Source: Macropodus opercularis (Eukaryota; Chordata; Actinopteri; Anabantiformes; Osphronemidae). Taken from it: a stretch of DNA of 64,000 nucleotides. Made by a program: the position numbers and the translations under genes. Of the stretch, positions 34,339-47,948 are shown piece by piece. Location: the NCBI GenBank assembly GCA_030770545.1, contig CM061094.1, positions 915,501 to 979,500 on the forward strand, given 5' to 3'. The notes beneath the pieces were generated by a model that was not told the origin of the DNA, did no database searches, and saw nothing but the letters and a program-made list of their open reading frames with translations. The first letter of the stretch is position 1, and each line of letters opens with the position of its first letter.

Positions 34339-35599
34339 ACCAGTATTTCAACCACATTGTCAACAGAGATCAACATCTGTAAACGCTGTTCTAAGCATCG
34401 CAAGCAGCCCATGAATGATTACAACATCTGTACCTGTATCTGATGTCTGTGGTGAATCCCAGCATGATAAACGTTGTTTGACTTCTTCAGTATCAGTCTT
34501 CTTATATCACACGCTTCAGCCTGTCCTGAGCCACTGATGCTTAGTGAGCAAAGATAACAAGGTGAGTCGGTTATTGCTAAGTGGTCGCTACAGGTCTGTT
34601 CATACACGTAGAGACACATCCTCCACGCTAAATGCTCACCACCCCTGCATGGCTCTCAGGTGTAGGTAGGATGTATGGTAAGTGCTGTTTTGAATTCTCC
34701 TTCTTTCACACTGAGATCAGGGACATTTCACATAGTCTCTCCCCTGGTTCTGGCCCAACAGTGTCGCCTCCGTTTGAGTGGAGGCCTGAGGCTGGAGCTT
34801 CGGCGAGCGTCGCGTCTTTACTGGTTGGTGTGTGGTTTTATGTAACTGAGACGGCAGACGTACTAATGTCAGCTTCCTGTGTGCGAAGCCTGTCTCCTGT
34901 AGCTCGATTGCACCTTCCTCTTGAGACTTGTTGCCACGGTTACAACTAGACGCCATACGGGAACCACCCCTGCATAAATCAGCACAAGTGACACACAGCA
35001 AAAAAAAAAGATTTTCAGACATGGTGATGAAGAACTTTCAGCATCAGGGACCAGTTTCATTTGCAGTACCACCATTAAAGCTGTTCTCCAAAGCATCGTC
35101 ATTGTCTGAATCATCTGTTTTAGCCTGGTTTCATTTTCTCGGTCGCTCTGTGTGCCTGGCCTGTTCTACACTCGTAGTCTGCCCGTCCTTCCTTCATGCT
35201 AGAGTGTAATCCCAGTGTGTTGGCCTATTGTGTGACCATGAATATAAAGTCCCACCGCTGCCTGCATGGATCCTCATCAGAGTCTGCTCTCCCTGATGGG
35301 ACTTCACATCACTGGCAAACCGGAGAATGTTACATGTGAATCTGCACCTGCTCTGTTTATGGTTTTGTAGGAAATATAATTGCCACTGGATTTAGTTTTG
35401 TGTGAAGACGATGAGGACGAGGAGCGAGGGCTCATACTCTTCAGAAGCAGTTAGGTCTGTATTAGCGTTTCCGTGTTTTCCTTCTCTGGCTCCTCAGCAA
35501 TGATTTACTACAAACACCTGTGTTTCTTCAGATCACTTTCCAGCCTGTTCTGATGGACTGACTTTGCTCTGCTTCTCCCTGTTTGACTCCAGTCACTGG

Positions 35600-35670
35600 A
35601 CATGGCGTCAAGGCAGATGTAGGCCCACAATGAGCCTGGTTCTGCTGGAGGTTTCTTCGTCGACAACCCC
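35600..35670 (+). repeat. L2-like LINE 3' fragment
   Basis: The phrase gtcaaggcagatgtaggccc followed by gagcctggttctgctggagg is the short conserved 3' block also present at the end of the copy at 15.5 kb. Only this block is recognisable. Confidence 0.55.
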
Positions 35671-37221
35671 ATAACATCACTGACTGACACAGCTGCTGTG
35701 CAGTGAAGCACCAAACTGTGTTTATCAAACAGTTTTGGAGAGAATTCTGCCATCTACACCTCTGATGAGATGCTTGTTCTCACGTCTGTCCTGCCTGGTG
35801 CTGGGAGTAAATAACCTGTGGCTCCAGTCTTTGAAAGAGACAAAAGAGACGCTGCTGCTGTTTTTCCTCTTCACTCTAATCATTCAGTGCCTTTTCCCCT
35901 AATGTTGTCATTCTTTCATTGCCTGCTCACTCATTCTCAAGGTCCTCTAAGCTCCGTTGACTTTGTAACTTATAGAGAAGATAATTCAATTTCATGTTCC
36001 ATTGGCTCAGTCGACAAGCAGTCGGAAATAAGCTGCTGCATCCAGCCGACTCAGGAGTGATTTCTCTCCTGTCTCCCAGGTTTCCTCATTTCTTTGCCTG
36101 TTCTTCCTCCGTCATCTTCATTTAGTGTTTTCTCTCTCTACTTTTAGCTTGTGGTCACAGTTTTTACACTTATATGTTATGTCTCTGTGATTCTTGGCTT
36201 GACTTGTTCATGTTAAATAAATCTTAGCAAATAAAAACTTGTTGAGCTGCCAAAACAACTGAACACTCTTGTATCACTGTCTCCAGTGAACCCAGACCCC
36301 CAGAGACTCTGTTATCAGTGTAGTAAGCCTGAACCCCCCGTTTGTCAAGTACGTTGGCCAGGTGTTACACTGATTATTCAAACTGGCACTGAATGTCTTT
36401 GCTTACGTTCAGACTTTGGCGCTGCCTCTTGCATTATCCTTATGCATATCATTAACAGTGGGCCACGTGTCGGATCACGTGTCTTTATACCTTTCTTCTC
36501 CTTTCTCCTCTAAGTTATGTAATACAAGCTCTTGGTTAGGGTCAGGCTATTAGAAGCAAAGAGTAGGTGTAGAAACCAGAACTGCCAGTAAGTACAGGAA
36601 CTTAACTGTGTTCCTGCACGTAACCAGCGCTTGTCACAGTTAGCACAACGGTACAATCACGGCATGAATGCAGCTTTGCAAACTCCCCCACCCAGAAGAA
36701 CAAACACCATGAGTCCACATTCGAAATGTTCTGTTCCTCAGACAGGCAAAAACCCAATAAACTGCAGTAACAACAGGAGGCCTGAGTGTAACACACGAAA
36801 CAGATACGAGGAACTGAGGGAAATTACATCTTGACAAGGAGGAGATGTCATATGTTTTCTGTAAAATAAAGATACTGGTGATTATTGTGACTTGACAGTT
36901 GACTAATTAAATAGAGAGAAAACAGCATCATTATGGAACCAGAGACGCATCAGTTGTTTTTCCCGTCTTCGTGTTTGTGTCCTTTCTCCGTTCTCGTCTT
37001 CTTTCCGTTCTCCCTCTGAATCATTTATGTAATGTTAGGTTTAGTCATGATTGTAGGCCTTCATCCTAGTAGACAGGATCCTTACTCTTTAACTATTCAT
37101 GTGTGTGGTGGCTGCAGACCTGTAATTCTACCACAGTATCGTGTAGCACATCCAGACCCACAGGAGTTAAAGCTCAGCTCCCAGTGTCCAGATGATGGAC
37201 AGACGACCCGTCCAGGGTGGA

Positions 37222-37293
37222 GCCCGCCTCTCGCCCGCCTCTCGCCCGCCTCTCGCCCGCCTCTCGCCCGCCTCTCGCCCGCCTCTCGCCCGC
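37222..37293 (+). repeat. 11-bp minisatellite, about 6.5 copies
   Basis: Six perfect tandem copies of gcccgcctctc plus a half copy. The flanks (gacgacccgtccagggtgga) resemble a common fish repeat that normally contains one such unit, so the array looks like a local expansion within it. Confidence 0.92.
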
Positions 37294-40200
37294 ATGGCAG
37301 CAACGAGCGAGTGTTGAGGACCTATGCTTAGCACGAGAAGACTAATAAAAGTCTCGGTATGTGAAAAACAGCCTCTTCTTCATTCACCGTGTGACAGGCC
37401 TGAATCACAAACCATGTCCCGTGATCGTTTCCCTCCTCCTCGAAAAGTGCAATAAAACACTAAATATCACATAATGTCTCTGGCAGCTCCAGCTCATTAC
37501 CAGAGAAGCTAATTTGCTGTGACACCGTACAGACCTGCCACAGAGTGATGGGCTTTTGACGCGGCCATACGTGTGTCATAGATATTCCTTTAGTATGCGC
37601 AGTAGAGCGCCGCTGCTTTCATCTACGTACCACGTCAGTTATGGGAAAACTAATTCATTAAATATTGTTTCATATAAGCCAAGAAATCAGGGAAGCAATA
37701 CAGCGTCTTTAAGCGCCTACCCACGTGACGGAGCAGGACAGAGCCATGTGCCTGCTCTGAGTCGCTGCGCTCTACATGGATAACTATTTAGTAATGGTTT
37801 GCATAATGCATGATTTACCTTTCTACACCTGACTTAGATTTACCGTTTGATATTCGAATCCCCGTCCTCGTCCTTCTTCAAGATCTACTTACTCAGAACA
37901 TTTTCTCCGCTCTTTTGCATTGGCCCACGCTGTTGAATGTTGGGGCTCTACTCTCACTTCTGCTCTTCTCCCAGAACATGTCAAACTATTTTACAGCCTC
38001 GCTTTCACACCTGATTTATAAAACGCTATCACCCTCCCTCCATAAATATAACTGCCGTCTCACAGGGAAGAAGACTGGAACCATGATGTCTTTATTAGAC
38101 TGAGCTGTCCTGGTTTGAAAGCAGTGGACGTCTTCAGTACAGTAGGTGCCGTAGAGGACAGATCGGTCATAGGACAACCTCTGCGCTCCACCGCCATCCT
38201 ACAGAATCATTTTCATAAACCTTTTATTGTCTTAATGTCTTAGCAGACACGTGCACACACACAAAGACGAGGCTGTAAAGTTCCACACACACACGCTCCA
38301 AAGGGCGTTTTGCCAGGGCTGCTACACAGTTGGATGGGTGTTAAACAAGCTGTGAAATTTCCCTGAAGTGGTGCCGCTGAATACGGGTTCACAGGGCCTG
38401 TACTCAGGTGGAATACAGAGCAAGCGCAGAGGGACGTGGACCTCCCTATAAAAACCTCCCTGGTGAGACTCAGGACATCATGAGCTGTGTCATTAAAGTG
38501 TCTCTGCTTTATTGAAGCAGCTTGTTAACATGGTAACGAACATGTTCTAAATATTTACAATTTCCTCCTTTACTCCACTTTGTCTGAATAAATAATAATC
38601 ACATCACATGACTGAGGTGTGTGTGATCAGAAAACAGAGGCGGGTCAAGGCGAATCCAGGCGCCTTGACAATTACCAGCACATGTGACGCTGGGATTAAG
38701 TGAGACGAAAGTGGAAAAGTCATTCGTACAAGCCTCAGTAACTCAGCCAGCAGGTTCCAGCTCGTATCCCAGCCCCTGGAAGCTGGGACGAATGGGAGCT
38801 GCAGCCTGGTTCTACGCTAGCACAGTCTCTCATTTTGCAGACATCCATGCTGTGATGCTTGAGGCTCGCTTCACTGTGAACTGGGCTTGGCAGGGCTGTC
38901 GTTCATCTAGAGAACCGTTTGTTGCAAATGTTTCGTTTACTGCTGCAATTGTTTGGATTTAGTTTTCCTACGTTCGGTTCTTTCCTTCTGATCACAAGCA
39001 CATTTTTTCAGTTTTGCACCGAGCTCTCGGACCCAGTTCCCTCCTGGGTCGTTAACGTTTCATCTGATGTGATTTATCTGGCTGCAGTTGTGTGTAAACA
39101 TACTTGAACACTTCATTTATCAAGGTGTGATCCACTCTGTGCTGATGTGAGATGGTGTCTTCAGTCATGTCCAGACATTCAGCAGATGCACGATCCCCCC
39201 AACACACACACACACACAGTCAGCTACAGACATCAATAACTCTGGACAAGTATTTTAATTATTAATGCCCTGGATTATTGATTGTCCTATATATTGATTG
39301 TCCTGCTTGTGGTAAATGCAAATGGTCCAGAAGCATTTGAAAGCACATTACACTGGAACAACTGCGAGAGAGGCAGGAGTCCAGCTGATACCCAGCACGT
39401 CCCAGTCACACGCTTCAGCCAGATGCAGACCATCACTGCGCTGGTAACGCTTGCGTTCGTTAGTCATCGTCCTTCTTACTGCTGGACAACATCCTCTGTA
39501 GATATTTGCTTCGCTGACTTTCTGAGGAGACAAATGAAAAACCTGGTCGCCTACTGTAAGTGCTTGTAAATTCACGCTGAGCTCCCAGTTTTGCAGGATT
39601 TGTCGTTTGAAACGGCAGGAGGTCAGACAGAAACAAATACAAAGATGAAACTGAAATCAATGGACGGTGTGAGACCTCCACTAAGCCCTGAGCCTGCCAG
39701 TCTGTCCTGGGAGCAGTTCTTCACCTGGGGAAGATGAGAGGAGCCGAATGGACCTGGTTTCTCATTTCTTACTGCTTTATTGGGGAGATTGATGCCAGAA
39801 ATACAGCATCTCACCATGACGCGCTTCTATGAGGAGCTGAGCGCTTCAGCCTAGTGTCAGCTGGACGAACCAGCTTGTTTGGTTTGTTTTGGAGCCAAGT
39901 GTTGACGGTACATTGTAAGTGCAGGACATCATGACGCACTGAAGAAAGAATTTAACGTGACTCTGCTGCTTGTTGTGTCTAGATGTGTTTTAGACAGAGA
40001 GCAGGCGAAGCTGATGAATCTCATACCTAAACTTTGCTAAATGCTCGATGAGCTGGACCGTCCCATCAGTCACAGCATGTTGAACCTCCGTCGTCTCACC
40101 GAACACATTGCAGAGTTCATGGCTGGTCCTTTAACTGCACAGTAAACACACCCAGAGCCGTAACAGCTCTTGTTACAGTAGCAGTTAATTAGGTTGGTCA

Positions 40201-43027
40201 GGAGGGAGCTTTATTGATCATTCAGTTAATTGGCCGTTTAACTGTCCAGTCCCACAGGCCCTTTCCCAGCACAGCTACTGTTTCAGGTTGTGTGTGAATG
40301 TGTGAACCACGTGGCTGCTTCCCAGCTGTTCAGATCCTGCTTTGGATAAACTGGAGACATATTCATTCAAGTTATCGCTGTTGAAACCAACTGAATTCTC
40401 TTTCCACACATACGTTTGGCCGTTTGTTGAAATGCTCTCAGCCTCAAACTGGAGCCTGAATGTGGATTATCACACATGCATTCAATCAGCACTAACGGCA
40501 CAGTTTAGCCTGGGTCAGCTGTAATGAGATCGCTTGGTGCTTTAGATAACGTTAATTGAGGACTCGGCTTATTACCAGGCGGTAAACTGGTCGATCTGAT
40601 TGCTCCAACAATCAAAGCGCTTCTCGTCACTCGATCAGGTTGTGGTTCCAGCTTTGTCCGCTGAAACAAAGCAGATCAACTCATCACAAAGCTCAGGCCA
40701 CTCGCTGCACATTACTGCGTCTCAGCTCATCCATCCTGTGATCCACGCGTCGCCACTGTCTGCATCTAGTGCAGTGGCTGTCCGCTAATTTAATAACACC
40801 GCTACTCTGCAAAGTCGCCTTCTCTCACACCAAGTCGGCTTTTTCACGCACAGGTCACTAAACTAAAGTCTTTTTGCAAATCAGAGCCAATGTATATACA
40901 AGCAAGAGGCTTAGCTGCTTTCTATGTCCCTTCGTGTTCATTTGGAAGAAACACTGACGCTCTAGTCATATGTGGCTCTACGCAAGGTGCTATAATACAC
41001 GTACAGTTAGGCGTTATTATATGTATGTAAGCTTATTATACATCCTGCGGAGACTGAGCAACGATCTCCAGCACCTGCATAGCGTAAAAGCGTGGGAGGC
41101 TTCAGAAGCACACAACACGTTACAACGTTGCAATGAGAGGAGCACAGGGCAGACAGGGGAGTAGAAGGCAGCTCCTCAGAGGCCCAGTATCACATATATC
41201 AGATTTTTAACAAAACAAAATATGAAACTGGACCAACTGGTATGAAATCTGTACGATGATTTGTGATTGGTGAATTATTTAGTAGTCTGAAAGCCCTTCT
41301 ACGTACGGTAAAGCCTATTGCCAAGGGGCAGAGTGAGTCATGTAAATGTAATACTGCCTAACCCCTGTGACACAGATGCTGATAGAAACGAGACTATGAA
41401 GTCATACTTAGCACGGTTCCAGCCTCACTGCTCAGAAAAGCAACTGAATATCACTACTTCTGCATCAGATATGGGATTTAGTGTTACCACGGAGAAACAC
41501 GATAGCTAAAGCCAATGTGTAGTTATCTGTTCCAAGCTGTGTCCTACCACTGCTGCTAACATTTAGTTGTTCCCTCCTTTAGTTTTCACATTGAACGTCT
41601 CATAGCAAAAATGTTCTCTGCTGAGATAATGTGCAAGAGAAAGAAAAGAAGCAATAATTATGCTTCTCCCCAATTGTTTAAACTTCTTAATTTGGGGAGC
41701 AAAGAGTTTTTGCAACTGATCTGCCATCAAGACACCAAAGATGTAAAAGTGCCAGAAGTCAAAGAGTCCAATCAAAGTAAACCTAAGTTTTTTGGTGTTG
41801 TTTTTTATATATTTGGTGTAAAAACAACAGAATCTCCACTTACCTCTGTCACAATGTAGCGTCTCTGGATGCCTGTAACATAAGTCAGTCCAACAGTTGC
41901 AAGATAGTGTGTCACCGATGCTATAAGGGTCCCATGAGACGAAGTGATGGGAGAAGAGAAAGGTAGAGATTTACAGACAACACACACACACACAGATGAG
42001 AAGATAAAAGTAGTGAATGGATTTAACACTGGGTGTGAACGAGGACTTTACATGTTACCAAAGACAGAAACGTAACAGAGAAGAATCACTTTATTATATG
42101 TTTTTGTGTTTGCTTCTGTTTCTTTATCGTTTATATCTCTTCTCTAGGTTTAGTGTTTAATTGTCTGTCTGTGAAACTGCTTTTAAAGAGGTAGAAGATG
42201 GATTAAAAACGTAGATCATTGGCTGAAAATGATTTGCTCAGTGAGTAAATAACTTCAATTCAGTCATTTTATAAATAATCTCAAGTGATTTTATATTATA
42301 TATGTTTCACGTACGCTGAGCTGTATGAGGAGCCGTGAGGGACATTATTCAGATCTGTCCTCTCACACATACAAGTGAAAGTAAAGTCATCCACAGACTA
42401 CAGTGAAATCCTTTCATACATACATGCTCTCAATTTCAGTTGTATGTGTGAGCGTTTTCAGTGAAAAAACAGCCGATTTCAAAATAAAAGCCAACAACAG
42501 CTAGCGACGTCCGTCAAGTCGTCTTTGGCTAACAGCAAAACACGCCTTTTACTTTGGTAATGTGCTGATAATGGTTTATTCTCTACCAGTCACGTAGGCG
42601 TCTGCTGGTGATGCCCTGTCCGTCACAACCTTTTGGAGGTGGCGAGCAGAGTCAGGCTGGGTTTGTCTGCGAGTAATCAAGTCACAACAAAATGAAAGTC
42701 AGCAAGTTAGAGCAAAACCCCCAAAGCGTTCCTCACAAGAGCCCTGACACGCAGAGGGTGAGCACGCCTCTGTTCCAGGACGGGACGCGGGAGAATCCAG
42801 CCCAGAAGCTGGATCCTAACACCTTCCCTCCTGCTGTCATCCCGTCTTCTCTCCTTCATTTCCTTCAGCTGCTTTCCTTTATTGTTCATCACTTATTCCT
42901 TCTCATGCACATACACACCACACACAGTTCTCTCCTGAGCAAATTGGCCAATCTGCCCTGACAGAGGCTCATTTCCCAGAAGTCACCTCTTCGCTCTTGG
43001 TTGTCTAGTCAACAGCATGGACACATA

Positions 43028-43175
43028 CAGTTGCTAGAAAAAGTGTGTGAACCCTTTGGGATTACAGCTTTTTCCACGCTGCTCTGAGAACGTCCACATG
43101 TTATGTTCAATAAACACATGAAAACATATCATGTTAGTGCAGCGTTAGTTTGAGCAGACTGTGTTTTTCTGTTCT
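43028..43175. mobile_element. Tc1-like terminal fragment
   Basis: It begins CAGTTGCTAGAAAAAGTGTG next to TA, as at the end of the Tc1 element at 56.1-57.1 kb, then jumps to sequence matching that element's other end (gttatgttcaataaacacat). Only joined end segments remain. Confidence 0.7.
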
Positions 43176-43392
43176 CTTACTGTGTTTTCCCTCTAAATCT
43201 CATTTTCTGTGGCTAAAGCCACATATGCACTTGTCCAAACAACTGCAGCCCATTGTGAAGGTGGAAAGTAGGGATGAGAGGAGAACATGAGACATGGACA
43301 AAAAAGCAGAACACAGAGACAGGATAGAACCAGTGGCAACAAGTTATACAAACGCGTGGCTATGAAGAGATATGCAGCAAAGTCAATGAGGC

Positions 43393-43500
43393 CTTTGACC
43401 CTCGTGCAGCCTTCGAGGTTGACCCCACTGATAACTAGGAGGCTCTAAACTCAGAACACACACCAGGGTTGGATCAAACAGCCTTGGTGGGTGTTACATG
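43393..43500. mobile_element. Second copy of the inverted-repeat element (partial)
   Basis: The block taactaggaggctctaaact, continuing through ccagggttggatcaaacagc and cttggtgggt, matches the reverse complement of the right arm at 33.5 kb. The start (gtgcagccttcgagg) matches the left flank of that copy. Confidence 0.65.
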
Positions 43501-46057
43501 CAGGGACGGCTTCCCCCTGAGCTACAGCAGCTGGTGCTGGGGAGGAACGTGTGCACATCCATGTACAGTAGTTCAGAGACGCCCACACTAAGATACTTCA
43601 CATAAATAGATTTGCAGCCTGGTCTTTCAGATGACGTTTTATATCTTCATTCTACTTTGTGCAATAGAATTCAGACATCCAGGATCAGTGAGACTTCTGA
43701 TCTCGATCTATTCTGCTGAATTCATTCTACCTGCAACACTTGTTGCACATTTCACGTATCCAGAATTTTATTTTATGTGTATTTATCTGCATTTATATTT
43801 CTATAGTCATATATTTTAGAAATATTGTTGTATGTATGCACCAGGGCCAGAGAGAAACGCAGATTTACTTCTCTGTATGCACTGAGCAGCTAAGCCTGGT
43901 TATTGTGGTGAAACATATAATATTTGAAAAGATAAGTTCAGCCGCTAGAATTAAAGAAAAGGGACAAAGCCTGACAGACAACAGAGAATCAGCTGAGCAG
44001 TCAGCAGTGATCCAGGGAAACCACCACGCAGTGTTTAGTTACTGAACATCACACTAAACAATAAAAGCTTCAGGTGGGATCATCAGTAAATATGTTTTCC
44101 ACAGTCCATTTAATTAGCTTTAAAACCCACTTTTATTCAACCAACTACTCTGTGATAATTTGATCAGTTATATCAATTTACCTTTTAAATATGTCTCTTT
44201 AAGAACAAACATGTCTGAATCTGCAGCAGGTCAAAGTTAAGTCAAAGAATATTTAGCTGATGTAATTGTCTATAATAATGTACAAATGTTTAACAGCTGA
44301 GTATTAACGTCTCCTCATATAAAATATCTTGTGGCCGCCTGCTAATTTCTCTCATAAAAAATCAAATGCATATTTGAAGCATTCTTATGAATTATATCTG
44401 AATAATCATAATTAATAGACTAATCTATAGTCACTAATAAATAACACAAGAAGAACGATGAAGATCAATTGAAAGATGAACTTTTAATGAGTTGGAATTC
44501 TACACAGTCGCCTTAAATTCACCACATTTTGGCTTTAAAAAGACATTATATACTGTAAGTTGTCAAATTATTCTAATACATAGTTGTAAATGATAATATG
44601 GAGACAGATACACAACATGTTACCCAGAGAGAGAGAGAGGTCAGAACTGAAACCCACTGATTTAATATCGAGTAGCGATGCTTTTAACTTGTCCGTCTGT
44701 ACTGTAACAGGAACGAAGCAGGATAATATTTGGGGGAAAGAGGAGGAACACAAACTAAAATATTAGCACGGACAGAATGTTCAAAGAACAAAAACAAAAC
44801 AATATTCAGATCCAATAACAAATTCCAAAAAGTATGATGTCAGTACAAAGACTGAAGTAGTGGAAGCTGAAGGTTGTGATCATACAGGACACATCTCGTA
44901 TTTAGTCCCTGTAGTTTGTCCAGAGCAACTAAAGCTGTGTCGACCTACTCAAACAGGCCGACTGAGCTTTCAGCGACTGCTCATCACCTGGACCAGGTGC
45001 GTTCAGCTAGAAAACGAGCAGAGCTGTGGTCGCGGAAGGAGGCTCACACACACACGTCTTCAGTGTGCGCGACGTTATCCTGGGTAAAATCAGCCTTAGG
45101 TGTAATGTTGTGGCCTCACGTCTTTATAGGTTGTGATAGATTTTAAGTGTTTCAATCTAAACACCTTTAGTCCAGACTAACGGACTTTCTGTGATTAAAG
45201 ACATTTGTGTGAAATTAATTATTTAAAATGTCAATTACGTAAAAGCACTGCGCTACTACTCACCTGCGAGTAGTGTCTTAACGTAGAAGCATAAATAAAT
45301 TCAAATTTGATGTAATGTATAACTCTAATCTGGCTTTTGCATCATTTGATTATAACGTTTCAATTGTTGATGTGTCTGAAGGGTGAAGGCAGTAGGTTCA
45401 GGGGGCGGGGCCTAAAGGGAACGACGTCCTGTGTGCGTTTGCACTTTCACACACACTCTTTTCTGAATTGAAAAACACGGAAAGTTGTTGCACATCTGAT
45501 TAGAGCTATTCACTGGACATCCGTCGCCATAGATCTGTGGAATAATCAGCGAATGTAAAAGCAGTCAAATCAGGAAGTGAAGTTAAAACGACGTTTCCTC
45601 GCCGTGGTGACAGTAGTGATGCTGTCGTGCAGGAGTTATTGAAAGGACAGAACAACGGGTTCCACTCTGGGCTTTCACACAAGCACCTGTGTGGCAACGA
45701 CTCCAACCCTCGTTGATGCAGACAGTTATCTGGCCGGTTTCCATCTTACAACATTTGTAAGTATTACGATACAAAGGCGCTTTTGAGGAGGTTCTTAGAC
45801 AACAACACCAGATACACGACAGTCAAACATCAGCACACTGGGTATGATGACGGTAGCTCACATAGAAATCTCACCCTGAGCCACGTGGACGGTTATGGCT
45901 ATCACTCTGGACAAATACTGAGCGGACAACGCGCCTTTTCAACACATATGTACATTTCTACTAATTGCTTGTCTGGCTTCATGTCATTCTTGGTGCTATG
46001 GCATCTGCATTGTCCGTAAATGATGACCTCAGCCATCTTTTGGTATATTCTGGCCTT

Positions 46058-46101
46058 AGAATGGTAATAGAATGGTAATAGAATGGTAATAGAATGGTAA
46101 T
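46058..46101 (+). repeat. 11-bp tandem repeat, four copies
   Basis: Four exact copies of agaatggtaat in the intergenic region. A simple tandem repeat. Confidence 0.9.
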
Positions 46102-47762
46102 AATAACGGCCCCGAGATGTTTCCTCTACACGCTCGACTGTCCTGACTCATGCTGTACATTAACATTAAATTATCAACCCAAACAACAGGGACCTGGAAT
46201 TAACAAACTAATGACTATTAAAATGGCAAAAACCTATGTTGGAGTGTAAATGATAACATTGAATTACGATGATGACGATGACGAACAAACCACCTAAGAG
46301 CTTCCACTTGACGCATCAAGCTGAAAATAATCAAACGGGAAGGAAATAAGTTAAGAAACCTCTAAATGTAAAGATTTACAGTATGTACATTCCTTTCGAA
46401 GCACCAGGAGGCTGCTCAGTGACTGGCGCTCCATCGCGCTGCTTTTAGACCAGGCTTCCTGGTGCTGTAGAGCTGCTGTGGCTTCGCTCCGGGTCAAGCA
46501 CATGCTTTGAAGCATCCCAAAGCCACAAACGTTCCAGAGGCTGTGGAGCAAGGAGGATGTCCACGTCGATTTAAAGACGAAACAACGTATGCGCGTAAAG
46601 TAGATGGACAAACACTGAAGGTAACTTCATCTGGGGGAGTATGATGCTCTAAGCTGCAAATGGTACAAAAAGTTTTTTGTCTTTTATTTTTTGATTTTTT
46701 TTTAACCCAGAGGCTGTTTTGTTTCTGTGTTGAAGTTTCTTTTTCAATACATCATTTGAGGAAAGTAGGTTTGTTTGTAAGAAAAGGGAGGAAGGTTTAC
46801 AGCTAGTGTACATTTTGAGGAGGTAAACAAAATGCAAAAGTGCTTTTATTTTGAAAGACTATATCAATTTGAGTTCCCAGTGTTTAGAAAGAAGTAGGAG
46901 GCACTTAGGTCAGTATCTATGGCGTCAGACAGTCACTCGGGCCATGCCTCCAGGTCTGGGTAGGTTCCTGCAGAAGTGAACAGGTGAATGGTGAGAATGT
47001 TTGTGGGCTCTGAGGCGGACGCACATTGTGTGAGCCGTCCTTCCTTGTTGCTATGCTTGGGTGCTATGGATACGCACGGCAATGCTTTTAATGGAGATGC
47101 TCTGAAAGACGAACATTAGCCGTTCTTAAACTATCTAGCAAGCAGTAAAAGCTGGAAACAGTGCTAGTGCAGTGGCTCTATAGGAGGGTTTGCTCTCTGA
47201 GTGCCAGGTACTTCCAGCCACAGACCAGGGAAAACAAGACTCAGTAACTAAGGGGACTAAATCCAGGGCTGTGACACCTTTAAGGCAGTCAGTGCCTGAC
47301 TTAGGTCGAGGTCAGACACTGCAGCCGAGCCGAGTCCAACGAACAGGCTACATCAGGCTTTCTCCAAACTTCAATCCAACCGATACTACACCGGTCTAAG
47401 TAGCACTGAGGGTAACACGAGGAGGAACAGGATAGCAAATGAATCAAACTACTGGGATAAATATACCGAACCAGACCAGCCCAGGACGGTGAGGCTGGCA
47501 CAGTCCCGTCCAGTTTGACACCAGGCGTCTGTACGAGTTTCTGATTGTAGGTCAGGTCGAAGGCGTTTCCTTCGAGCATGATGCAGCGCAGCGTCGCCCG
47601 GGTCCTTCGGAGCTTCCCTCCACTCTGAGTTTGTATGTGTCAGTCAGCTCGTCACAGTCTTTAACGCTGATTAACGTGCTCCGTGTGGGTCCAAAGCATT
47701 TCATCCATTCCGGTCCAGCGTCTTTATTTCTAATCCTACGTCGAGTTCAGTCCTGGCCAGCT

Positions 47763-47948
47763 CTACCCCAGGATGTCCAGATAGACCGGCGTGGCTTTCA
47801 TCAGGGTAAACAGCATCTTCTGAATGTCCTTGATGTTGAGGCGCTGCTGTGGCTCCCGCTGCCAGCAGCCCAGCATAATATCATAGACTTCTTTGGGACA
47901 GAGCCGGGGGCGCTCCAGAACCCGGCCCTGAGTGATACACTCGATGAC
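47763..47948 (-). CDS. ntrk3: ntrk3 last coding exon (kinase C-lobe, stop)
   Basis: 186 nt, acceptor tctccccag on the minus strand. It encodes [40 protein letters not shown] and [10 protein letters not shown] followed by TAG. The final Tyr in VYLDILG is the PLC-gamma docking site of Trk receptors. The stop and C-terminus are at the family's expected place. Confidence 0.96.
   Translation of the reverse strand, partial: VIECITQGRVLERPRLCPKEVYDIMLGCWQREPQQRLNIKDIQKMLFTLMKATPVYLDILG

Larger units (their letters stand above)
34339..47762. other. Intergenic region between agbl1 and ntrk3
   Basis: 13.4 kb between the agbl1 stop and the ntrk3 stop; both 3' UTRs must lie here. Possible agbl1 poly(A) signals AATAAA are at 36216-36221 and 36230-36235. 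On the minus strand AATAAA lies at 47723-47728, only 35 nt after the ntrk3 stop, with others near 46682 and 46848. It also holds an L2 tail piece (35600-35670), two 11-bp tandem repeats, a Tc1 fragment (43028-43175) and one inverted-repeat element copy. No further gene seen. Confidence 0.75.

Noticed and set aside
35240..35245. ATATAAA-like signal as agbl1 poly(A) site
   Set aside because: Not canonical and far from the stop; canonical AATAAA at 36216 and 36230 are better, though none is proven.
41563..41859. Paired ORFs on both strands with some protein-like runs (DQLQKLFAPQIKKFKQLGRS)
   Set aside because: No family recognised, no frame conservation signal and no splice context. Could be a decayed transposon, but not supported.
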